A stretch of DNA of 64,000 nt from Furfurilactobacillus entadae (GTDB taxonomy: Bacteria > Bacillota > Bacilli > Lactobacillales > Lactobacillaceae): NCBI RefSeq assembly GCF_045862745.1, contig NZ_BQXN01000006.1, forward strand, positions 1-64,000, in the 5' to 3' direction. The notes beneath the pieces were generated by a model. It was given only the letters and a program-made list of their open reading frames with translations. It did not search any database and was not told the DNA's origin. The position numbers were made by a program, and so were the translations under genes. Below, piece by piece: positions 15,834 through 22,555 of the stretch (position 1 is its first letter; every line of letters begins with the position of its first letter).

Positions 15834-16852
15834 TTAATGATTCCGTTTCTTAATTACAAATAAGGTGGTGACACCAGCTAAGATGATAATGCCAATGATG
15901 CTGGTTGTGTAACCAATTGCACTGGTACTTGGTAAGCTCGCGTGATGAGATGCATCATGTTTGCTAGTTTGTTGCGTTGGGGTGTTTGATGAGTTATTGC
16001 TTGAAGAATCTTCTTTGACAAGGGTAGCAACGATTGATTGACCATTACTGCTTTGTGAATTTGATTGACTAGCAGCTGATGATTGGCCGTTCGAAGTTAC
16101 GATTGAGCTCGATGAAGAACTCCCAGAGACGCTTGAACTATCTGCATTACTGGGATTTGACGAAGAACCGTTTGAAGCGATAGAGGAACTTGATGAGCTT
16201 GAGCTTTCGGAATTTGATGAAGCGATAGGGTTATAAGTGATGGTCACAACGTTAGCACCTGCTCCATCCTTATCCACTTTGTATGAAGTGGGTTGATTAG
16301 ATGAAATCGTGTAGCCAGCAAATGTTGGATGATCAATCGTAATTGTCTGATTGAACTTGGCCGCAATTGTCTTAGAACCGAGCTGTTTTCCCTCGACTGA
16401 AACATAATTAATCATCACTGATTCTTCGTTTGGCACTAATACGGTATTCAAAAAGTTTTCTGTACCGTTCCACTCCGGCTTAACGGTAAGGCCGCTATTA
16501 TAGCTGTATCAATATAATCGTCAATGATTGTAGCACCAGGAAGACTATCAATGGCTGCTTTGTAAGAAAATGTTGCACTAGGAAACGAGGGATTCGTATT
16601 ATCAATGATACTAGATTTATCGTTATCAATTGTGTATCCATTTTTTGATACATGAATGAGGGGAAAGGGCTGTCCCGCGGCAAAATGTTGAGAAATGGGA
16701 GAAAAGGTAACACTACCATCTTCAGATTTCCAAGTATAGGTTACGGTGAAACTATTGGGATCGGGAGCTGCCGATGCAGGAATCGTTAGGCCTAAAGTAA
16801 TAATGAACATCAAGATAGAAAAAGCATTTCGAAAGGCTTTTGAATGTTTCAT
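15834..16852 (-). pseudogene. Frameshifted MucBP surface-protein gene
   Basis: Two overlapping frames together make a paralogue of the protein at 245-1216. The first (start 16852, AGGAGG 9 bases upstream) has a signal peptide ending IPASAAP and the beta-rich N-terminal region. It runs out at 16448 with a frame change near 16500, after DDYIDTA. The second resumes as SGLTVKPEWNGTENFLNTV and has one MucBP repeat (VMINYVSVEGKQL to NVVTITY), a Ser/Asn spacer and a C-terminal helix with a KKRNH tail. The sorting motif reads LPSTS rather than LPXTG. A one-base event explains the break; unless corrected by slippage, no anchored protein is made. Confidence 0.82.
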
Positions 16853-16933
16853 TTTAACCATCCTCCTGAGGATGACGTTTGTATACTCGGATTTTAGCAT
16901 ACCAACGCAGACTGAAAGAAGCGTTATTACTTC

Positions 16934-17281
16934 TTATGTGAAGGGTAGTTCACTGGGACGCCGCTCCTCTTTAGTAATCCGTGGCTCAATTCGTTTCATC
17001 GTTGACGGCCACTTGGCTTCTCCAAATGCGTTGAACTCAAACACCAGTTGTGTTTGAGTGCGAATGTCTTTAATGAGATCTTCCAAATAGTAAAGTTCGT
17101 AGGTATCTACAACACAAATAGGGATTGAACGTGTCCGCCGCCCCTTGTGTGTTATTAACATGAAAAAGTTGTAGGCTTTGTCGTACTTATCGTTTGCAAC
17201 CTGAATATGGTACTGACATCCTGGCACTCGCGTAAACAGTCGGTTGACACCTTCCATTATCTTTTTAACATCTTTATTCAT
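16934..17281 (-). CDS. Hypothetical 115-residue protein under a LexA-like box
   Basis: I do not recognise the family. The protein is mixed alpha/beta, has no signal or membrane segment, and is rich in basic residues near its C-terminus (KRIEPRITKEERRPSE). AAGGAAAG upstream supports the start. A 14-bp LexA-type operator abuts a TATAAT box about 70 bp upstream, so expression in the SOS response is inferred. Possible roles include cell-division delay or DNA repair, but nothing in the sequence shows which. Confidence 0.6.
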   Translation of the reverse strand: MNKDVKKIMEGVNRLFTRVPGCQYHIQVANDKYDKAYNFFMLITHKGRRTRSIPICVVDTYELYYLEDLIKDIRTQTQLVFEFNAFGEAKWPSTMKRIEPRITKEERRPSELPFT

Positions 17282-17351
17282 AGTGAATTACTTTCCTTAA
17301 GCATTACCGTTACCCAACTCTTAAATAGCCATTGCCTCGTTTGATGATTAA

Positions 17352-17371
17352 ATTATACGAACGAACGTTTG
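17352..17371 (-). promoter_or_regulatory. LexA box next to a -10 for the gene at 16934-17281
   Basis: CGAACGAACGTTTG (17358-17371) fits the Firmicute LexA pattern CGAACRNRYGTTYC at most positions. Reading the minus strand it is followed directly by TATAAT (17352-17357), so bound LexA would cover the promoter. Confidence 0.6.
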
Positions 17372-17580
17372 CGACGACGAGGCAAAATGTTAGTTACTTT
17401 TGCGAAAATATCAATCTCCAAAATTGTGAAGAAGAACAGTGTAGGGATTAAATTTCTTCAATCGTTCATGTACTTGGTATACCTATTTTCCGTAAATTCA
17501 CACACCTCAAAAGAGGCTTGCGCAAAATTTGCGCAAAATGTTTTTTTATTTCAGTGATTATTCAGTGATTGGTCAAAATC
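17372..17580. other. A/T-rich gap, no gene supported
   Basis: A short plus-strand open stretch here (17369-17557) has no ribosome site and unremarkable composition. The only structured element is the paired palindrome at 17518-17536. Confidence 0.4.
17518..17536. repeat. Two copies of the palindrome TTGCGCAA, 11 bp apart
   Basis: TTGCGCAA occurs at 17518-17525 and again at 17529-17536. The self-complementary octamers are one helical turn apart, as in cooperative operator sites. No obvious target gene lies next to them. Confidence 0.4.
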
Positions 17581-17622
17581 AAAAAAAATAAGCCAAGCCC
17601 ATGATATAAAAGGGTTTGGCTT
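17581..17622 (-). terminator. Terminator downstream of tRNA-Ser
   Basis: AAGCCAAGCCC (17590-17600) pairs with GGGTTTGGCTT (17612-17622), with TATTTTTTT following on the minus strand. Confidence 0.7.
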
Positions 17623-17665
17623 ACTTTTTTCTCTTCTTCGTGACCGTTCAATAACGGGTCAAAAA

Positions 17666-17753
17666 GGAGACGACAGGATTTGAACCTGCGCGCCCGCTAT
17701 AAACGGGTTCGACGGATTTCGAGTCCGTTGCATTACCGCTCTGCCACGTCTCC
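17666..17753 (-). tRNA. tRNA-Ser (anticodon CGA)
   Basis: An 88-nt tRNA on the minus strand. The acceptor stem GGAGACG pairs with CGTCTCC. The anticodon stem-loop GGACTCGAAATCC gives CGA, reading UCG serine codons. The long variable arm characteristic of serine tRNAs (ACCCG...GCGGG region) and GGTTCAAATCC in the T loop are present. CCA is not encoded, and the base after the acceptor stem is T rather than the usual G73. No neighbouring tRNA is present. Confidence 0.92.
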
Positions 17754-17833
17754 AAAAGTACTTAATTAGTATAGCATAAATTGCCGGACTGACAAGCATT
17801 GTGAGGGGATAAAGTGAGCGGGTAATGAATTAA

Positions 17834-18142
17834 CTAATTGAATTCGATCTCAGTCATGGATTCTTCAATGTCTTCAAAGACGTGGTTGCCTTCAATAAAC
17901 GTTCGCCACGCGTGATCATCGTTCACGTTACTCCCGAGAGCAGCGGCAATTCGGTTATAAATGTTCTCGAGGACGGGAACAAACATTTTATCGACGGCCC
18001 GGTCGAGTTGGGTGTCATTCCATTGTTTTGCCGCTAACCGTCGTTGGTTACGCGCCTGTTGAAAGGCGAGGGCCTGTTCATAGTAAATTGGCCAAATGTT
18101 TGAGTTATTTTCAAGATAAGTCTTAAACGTTTCGTGATCCAT
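17834..18142 (-). CDS. Hypothetical acidic helical protein with a LexA-like operator
   Basis: 102 residues, unrecognised. It is predicted all-helical and cytosolic, with Trp/Tyr-rich motifs (NIWPIYYEQALAFQQARNQ) and an acidic end (EDIEESMTEIEFN). AAAGGGG precedes the ATG. Promoter TTGCTA-17-TAGAAT (18217 down to 18189) and a LexA-type palindrome lie directly upstream, suggesting induction by DNA damage. It shares this trait with the other orphan gene on the far side of the tRNA. Confidence 0.62.
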   Translation of the reverse strand: MDHETFKTYLENNSNIWPIYYEQALAFQQARNQRRLAAKQWNDTQLDRAVDKMFVPVLENIYNRIAAALGSNVNDDHAWRTFIEGNHVFEDIEESMTEIEFN

Positions 18143-18157
18143 ACTGAAACCCCTTTA

Positions 18158-18217
18158 GCGAATGTACGTTCGCATTTATTTAGTTTCCATTCTAATCCTG
18201 TCCCGTCCTGATAGCAA
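18158..18217 (-). promoter_or_regulatory. Promoter and LexA box for the gene at 17834-18142
   Basis: On the minus strand TTGCTA (18212-18217), a 17-bp spacer and TAGAAT (18189-18194) are followed by the near-palindrome GCGAACGTACATTCGC (18158-18173), which contains a 14-bp LexA-type box with one change. The box covers the initial transcribed region. Confidence 0.6.
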
Positions 18218-18375
18218 TAACGAGTTTGATTGACGAGGGGATTATTATGAGCGCCTTAAAAAGTAGCCATGCCGAGCCAGTGATGTTTGACTGTTAAGCA
18301 AACAGCGGTTAAAGTTAACTCAACAATTAACGACTTAAACTGGTTTTAATTAAGACAGAATAAGGATGGCAACTC

Positions 18376-19542
18376 ATGAACGTTGGAATTGATAAAATGG
18401 GGTTCTACACACCGCATTACGTACTGGACATGACGGATCTCGCCAATGCGCGTGGTGATGAGCCGGCGAAGTATCACATTGGCATTGGGCAGTCAGAGAT
18501 GGCGGTCGTGCCGGTGACACAAGACGTCGTCACAATGGCCGCAAACGCTGCTGCTCAGGTGCTTGACGATACTGATCGTGATCAAATTGATCTGATTTTA
18601 TTCGCGACTGAATCAGGCATTGATAATTCGAAGGCCGCGGCAGTTTACGTTCAGCACTTGTTAGGGCTGACTGAACACACCCGGGCAGTTGAAGTAAAGC
18701 AAGCATGTTATTCAGCGACCGCAGCGTTGCAACTGGGTCGTGATTACCTGGTAGCCCATCCTGACCGGCGTGTCTTAGTTCTGGCGGCGGATGTGGCCCG
18801 GTACGGGTTGGAAACGGCTGGAGAAATCACGCAGGGCGGCGGCGCGGTTGCCATGGTGATGAGCACGGAGCCCACAATCATGGCAATTGAAGCGGACAGT
18901 ATGTATTTAACACGTGATGTTATGGATTTTTGGCGGCCAGTTTACGCGACGGAAGCACGGGTTGACGGGCATTATTCAGCCAACATTTACATCGATTTTT
19001 TCCAGGATGTCTGGCAACGATTTAAAACGCAATTTGATCAATCGGCGATGGATTTTGATGCATTTCTCTTTCATTTGCCGTTTACAAAAATGGGACTTAA
19101 AGCGTTGCGAACGGTTTTACCAGAAGTGGATGACACACAGGCGACGAAACTAACGACGAACTTTGAGGCCGCCCGTGAATGGAACCGTCATGTGGGGAAT
19201 CTATACACGGGTTCTTTGTACCTGAGCCTGCTGTCACTATTAGCAAACGGTGAGCTCGCTGCTGGTGCCCGTTTAGGACTCTTTAGTTTCGGCTCCGGGG
19301 CAGAAGGTGAGTTTTATACTGGCCGACTGCAACCAGATTATCGCCAGGGGTTCAATAAGGCAGCGATTACGGAACTACTTAATAACCGGACGCCGGTTGA
19401 TGTGGCCACATACGAAGCGCTATTTTCAGATCAATTGCCAACCAACGGCACGGATCGGGAGCTTGATATCAGTGCGGACCCAGCCCAATTTGTGTTAACA
19501 GGCATTAAGAACGAACAGCGCCAATATTTAAATCGTGGTTAA
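18376..19542 (+). CDS. mvaS: Hydroxymethylglutaryl-CoA synthase
   Basis: A 388-residue enzyme condensing acetyl-CoA with acetoacetyl-CoA to HMG-CoA, the second step of the mevalonate pathway for isoprenoids (including the undecaprenyl carrier made by UppS at 32635). The thiolase-fold active site is intact: Glu79 (FATESG), Cys111 (EVKQACYSATAA) and His233 (FLFHLPFTKMG). Length matches bacterial MvaS. No other mevalonate gene is nearby. GGATGG is a weak ribosome site. Confidence 0.95.
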   Translation: MNVGIDKMGFYTPHYVLDMTDLANARGDEPAKYHIGIGQSEMAVVPVTQDVVTMAANAAAQVLDDTDRDQIDLILFATESGIDNSKAAAVYVQHLLGLTEHTRAVEVKQACYSATAALQLGRDYLVAHPDRRVLVLAADVARYGLETAGEITQGGGAVAMVMSTEPTIMAIEADSMYLTRDVMDFWRPVYATEARVDGHYSANIYIDFFQDVWQRFKTQFDQSAMDFDAFLFHLPFTKMGLKALRTVLPEVDDTQATKLTTNFEAAREWNRHVGNLYTGSLYLSLLSLLANGELAAGARLGLFSFGSGAEGEFYTGRLQPDYRQGFNKAAITELLNNRTPVDVATYEALFSDQLPTNGTDRELDISADPAQFVLTGIKNEQRQYLNRG

Positions 19543-19544
19543 TG

Positions 19545-19576
19545 AAAACGGTGGTCCTACGGGATTGCCGTTTTTT
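19545..19576 (+). terminator. Terminator of mvaS
   Basis: AAAACGG (19545-19551) pairs with CCGTTTT (19568-19574) inside a run of T residues, shortly after the stop codon. Confidence 0.6.
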
Positions 19577-19580
19577 GGAT

Positions 19581-19618
19581 GAAAAAAGTCCTGTCGATCA
19601 AGGATGATCAACAGGACT
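19581..19618 (-). terminator. Terminator of the DUF4811-like gene
   Basis: AGTCCTGTCGATCA pairs with TGATCAACAGGACT (one mismatch), with TTTTTTC following on the minus strand. Confidence 0.65.
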
Positions 19619-19632
19619 AAACGGAACGGTGA

Positions 19633-20259
19633 TTATTTAATGAAGTTCGTGACAGTTTTACCGTTTTTTGCACTATACAAAACCTTGCCTGATTGGTCCG
19701 GGCTAACCATGGCCAGGGTGTAATCGTCCTTCAAGGATTTACTGATGTTGGCGGATGAGGCCCGTAAATGGTCTGTCATGGTTGGCCATTTAGCTTCCTC
19801 AGCGTCACTTGGCGTTTTTTCTAACTCCTCCAGAGCTTTAACGGCATCCTTATTGGTTGGATGAATGGTGTATGTCTTTGTGTCAGCGTCAAGTGTAACG
19901 GTACCAAGACTACTGAAGGCATTTGCCAGTTGTGATTTAACCTGGCTCTGTGCGTTAGCGGTTGCCGCACTCTTCTGGCCGGCCGTTTCACCATCAATGG
20001 CAGCTTGGTTCGGATTGAATACCGAGGCAGCTTTGGTTAATGCTGCCTTAGTGGTCGAACTGCTGGAAGATGACTGCATGCTCCATGAACCATGGTGGTG
20101 CCAGACGGGGAGCTTAACGACGCCGTAACCAGTAATGAGGGCAAAGACGACGACTAATAGGGTGGCAAAACGCCAAGTTCCGTAAGACTGAATTGAGTTG
20201 AGCAGGTAAAAAACGGCAAGGACCAACGCGATGCCACCGAAAACGGCCAAAAAGATCAT
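19633..20259 (-). CDS. Membrane protein, possibly DUF4811 family
   Basis: 208 residues with two N-terminal hydrophobic segments (about 2-19 and 31-49), then a short Ser-rich linker and an extracytoplasmic mixed domain ending in VLYSAKNGKTVTNFIK. The topology fits the DUF4811 proteins of lactobacilli, but I recall the family only in outline. In other species DUF4811 genes often lie beside drug efflux genes; here the neighbours are mvaS and a deoxyribosyltransferase, so context does not help. Confidence 0.55.
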   Translation of the reverse strand: MIFLAVFGGIALVLAVFYLLNSIQSYGTWRFATLLVVVFALITGYGVVKLPVWHHHGSWSMQSSSSSSTTKAALTKAASVFNPNQAAIDGETAGQKSAATANAQSQVKSQLANAFSSLGTVTLDADTKTYTIHPTNKDAVKALEELEKTPSDAEEAKWPTMTDHLRASSANISKSLKDDYTLAMVSPDQSGKVLYSAKNGKTVTNFIK

Positions 20260-20481
20260 GATTATTCCTCGATTTCATTGGGTAATGTTGTCTTTTAAGT
20301 GTACCATTGTGGCCGCCACCGAAAAAGGGGCCATTAATGAATTGAGTGGTGGAAATTAGTGATAACCGTATGTGAAACGGAAAATTGTGGGCAATGTTTC
20401 GATTTAGATTCATAAATGGTGAATCGATTGCCATTATCATGAGGATTTACTAAAAAATATGAATGAGTTTTCGGAATCACG

Positions 20482-20509
20482 GTGACAATGTTCGCTAATC
20501 GAGTATACT
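20482..20509 (+). promoter_or_regulatory. Promoter of the nucleoside deoxyribosyltransferase gene
   Basis: GTGACA (20482-20487), a 16-bp spacer and TATACT (20504-20509) place the start site near 20516, just ahead of GAGGAGG. Confidence 0.55.
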
Positions 20510-20538
20510 GAGAATACTACTTGAGGAGGAACACACAC

Positions 20539-20979
20539 GTGAAATCAATTTACTTAGCAAGTCCTTTTTTTGATGAAGAACAAATTGACCGGGTTAAGCG
20601 CGTTGAAGCAGCCTTAGCCGCCAACGCAACTATTGGGGATGTCTTTAGCCCCCGGAAGTCGCAGTTTCCCGAATTGACCTTTGGGAGTCCTGAATGGCAA
20701 GAAACGGCCTATAACCATGACTTAGAAAACCTTAACGGGTCCGATATTGTTGTGGCAGTGTCTGACTTCACTGAAGATTCAGTTGATAGTGGGACGGCGT
20801 TTGAAATTGGTTACGCCGTGGCTAAGGGCAAGCAGGTAGTTTTACTTCACGAAAAGGATAGCCTTGTTAACTTAATGTTGGCTAAGGGGGCAGTGACTTA
20901 CGTGACAACGGCTGAAGCCATTGCAGATCTTGATTTTGATGCCTTACCAAATCAAGCCTACCCAGGCGAAGTTCAATAA
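20539..20979 (+). CDS. Nucleoside 2-deoxyribosyltransferase
   Basis: 146 residues. The enzyme exchanges bases between 2'-deoxyribonucleosides, a salvage reaction typical of lactobacilli that need deoxynucleosides. Family marks are MKSIYLASPFF at the start, the Asp-rich VVAVSDFTEDSVDSG and the nucleophile Glu89 in GTAFEIGYA. The start is the GTG at 20539, 9 bases after GAGGAGG; an in-frame TTG at 20521 overlaps that site and is not usable. It has its own promoter and terminator. Confidence 0.88.
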   Translation: MKSIYLASPFFDEEQIDRVKRVEAALAANATIGDVFSPRKSQFPELTFGSPEWQETAYNHDLENLNGSDIVVAVSDFTEDSVDSGTAFEIGYAVAKGKQVVLLHEKDSLVNLMLAKGAVTYVTTAEAIADLDFDALPNQAYPGEVQ

Positions 20980-20984
20980 TCAGT

Positions 20985-21024
20985 AAAAAAATCCCTGAAC
21001 GGCTAACTGCGTTCAGGGATTTTT
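20985..21024. terminator. Bidirectional terminator between deoxyribosyltransferase and lexA
   Basis: A 15-bp stem (20987-21001 with 21010-21024) has A and T runs at its ends. The two genes converge on it. Confidence 0.8.
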
Positions 21025-21040
21025 GTGTGGTTAAATAATG

Positions 21041-21670
21041 CTAATAAACAGAGTCACGGTAGAGGCCAACAACCTTACCTAAAATGGAAACTTGGTTAAG
21101 AATGATGGGCGCCATGTGATCATTTTCTGGCTGAAGCCGGTAGTGATCGGATTCCTTGAAGAATCGTTTACAAGTGGCTTCATTTTCGTCAGTCATCGCA
21201 ATGACGATGTCACCATTGTCTGCATTTTGTTGGCGGCGGACAATGACCCGGTCACCAGTCAAAATGCCCATGTTGATCATACTGTCACCACGAATGGTGA
21301 GCATGAACAAGTCGCCATCATATTCGGTTAATTCTGGGGGAATGGGGAAGTAGTCGGTTGCGTCTTGAACCGCTAAAATGGGTTCCCCAGCAGCGACGAC
21401 ACCCAGAACCGGAATCTCATTAGGGGTCGTTGAAATGCCGAGGGCGGTTAGACCAGCGTCCGTTAGTTCAATGGCCCGGGGTTTTGTTGGATCTTTAACC
21501 AGGAGGCCCTTTTTTTGGAGTCGGTCAATGTGACCGTGAACGGTGGATGTTGACGATAACGCAACCGCTTCACCGATTTCACGGACCGTTGGCGGGTAAC
21601 CTTTTTCGTTAACCCGGTCATAAATGAACTGGAGAACAGCCATTTGCTTCGTTGCAGCACCTTTTGCCAT
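21041..21670 (-). CDS. lexA: SOS repressor LexA
   Basis: 209 residues. The N-terminal winged helix (YPPTVREIGEAVALSSTSTV) binds SOS operators. RecA-stimulated self-cleavage would occur at Ala94-Gly95 (VVAAGEP), and the serine protease pair is Ser129 (RGDSMINMG) and Lys167 (ATCKRFF). Everything needed for function is present. A LexA-like box lies about 140 bp upstream in the divergent region shared with the ynzC-like gene, as in other Firmicutes. Confidence 0.96.
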   Translation of the reverse strand: MAKGAATKQMAVLQFIYDRVNEKGYPPTVREIGEAVALSSTSTVHGHIDRLQKKGLLVKDPTKPRAIELTDAGLTALGISTTPNEIPVLGVVAAGEPILAVQDATDYFPIPPELTEYDGDLFMLTIRGDSMINMGILTGDRVIVRRQQNADNGDIVIAMTDENEATCKRFFKESDHYRLQPENDHMAPIILNQVSILGKVVGLYRDSVY

Positions 21671-21811
21671 GTTTACACCTCGTTATTAAATGTCGTCGCC
21701 ATGGGTCTTGTACACCACAAACGGGTGGCCGAAAATGGTGCCCATGATGGATCGGAAACGCCGAGCGACGCTTTTTGTTATTTAAAACTTAGCATATTTT
21801 ACGAACAGGGT

Positions 21812-21825
21812 CAAACAAATGTTCG
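21812..21825. promoter_or_regulatory. LexA box in the lexA / ynzC divergent region
   Basis: CAAACAAATGTTCG differs from the CGAAC-N4-GTTCG core at one base. A second half-site CGAAC lies at 21802-21806. Confidence 0.6.
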
Positions 21826-21905
21826 CTACATTGCAAATCTTTTCCTCTTTTGGCAATAATCTTGTATAATAGCTGTCAAAGCTGAATTAAGGAAGTGACT
21901 GAATA

Positions 21906-22145
21906 ATGGAACCAGAAAAATTGCGTGCTCGGATTAACGAATTAGCTCAGAAAGCAAAAGATGGCGGACTGACTGAGGACGAACAAGCCGAACAAAAAAA
22001 GCTCCGCGAGGAATTCCTTGCAAACTTCCGGAAATCATTCCGTTCACAAGTTGAGATGATGCAGGTCTTCGATAAGAATGGTAATGAAGTGACACCGGAA
22101 AAGGTTCGCCAAGTTCAACGTGATAAAGGCTTGCGTGACGATTAA
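21906..22145 (+). CDS. DUF896 (YnzC-type) protein
   Basis: 79 residues matching the small helical DUF896 family: MEPEKLRARINELAQKAKDG, LTEDEQAEQKKLREEFLANF and VTPEKVRQVQRDKGLRDD. In Bacillus subtilis the homologue ynzC lies in a LexA-controlled operon with yneA divergent from lexA, and its role is unknown. The same divergent arrangement with a LexA-like box is seen here, without yneA or a recombinase between. Confidence 0.88.
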   Translation: MEPEKLRARINELAQKAKDGGLTEDEQAEQKKLREEFLANFRKSFRSQVEMMQVFDKNGNEVTPEKVRQVQRDKGLRDD

Positions 22146-22248
22146 TTAACGTTAATGAAGATTTTTTCGGTTAAAGGGTTTTCATCCGCCGATTAGTTGT
22201 GTAGTATAATAAGATGTATTTTATTTAAACGTAAAGGAGGGGTATTTG

Positions 22249-22473
22249 ATGTCAACAGGGTTGTGGATCTTACTTATTATCGTAGCGGCAGTGGCTGGCG
22301 TTGTCGGCGGCTTTTTCTTTGCACGCCGTTACATGCAAAACTACCTTAAGAATAATCCTCCAATTACTGAAGAGATGTTACGGACAATGATGTTGCAAAT
22401 GGGGCAAAAGCCTTCTGAAAAGAAGCTTAAGCAAATGCTTGCTACCATGCAAAGTCAGGCACGTAAAGGTTAA
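22249..22473 (+). CDS. YneF-family membrane protein
   Basis: 74 residues: one N-terminal transmembrane helix (WILLIIVAAVAGVVGGFFFA) and the conserved cytosolic part KNNPPITEEMLRTMMLQMGQ with QKPSEKKLKQM. This is the UPF0154/YneF family, of unknown function, that sits near lexA in Firmicutes. AAAGGAGGGG lies 6 bases before the ATG. Confidence 0.9.
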   Translation: MSTGLWILLIIVAAVAGVVGGFFFARRYMQNYLKNNPPITEEMLRTMMLQMGQKPSEKKLKQMLATMQSQARKG

Positions 22474-22489
22474 TTCATGTAATTAAAGT

Positions 22490-22520
22490 AACGGATAGGA
22501 TTATTCCTATCCGTTTTTTT
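22490..22520 (+). terminator. Terminator of yneF
   Basis: AACGGATAGGA pairs perfectly with TCCTATCCGTT (4-base loop), followed by T residues. Confidence 0.85.
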
Positions 22521-22555
22521 GTCGTTTCATTTGAATTGAGAGAGGTTGGTGAGTT

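Noticed and set aside
17369..17557. Plus-strand open frame of 62 codons
   Set aside because: It begins in the LexA box and promoter of the opposite gene, has no ribosome site, and its composition does not look coding.
20482..20500. LexA box in front of the deoxyribosyltransferase gene (TGTTCGC)
   Set aside because: Only one half-site is present; the other half does not match CGAAC.
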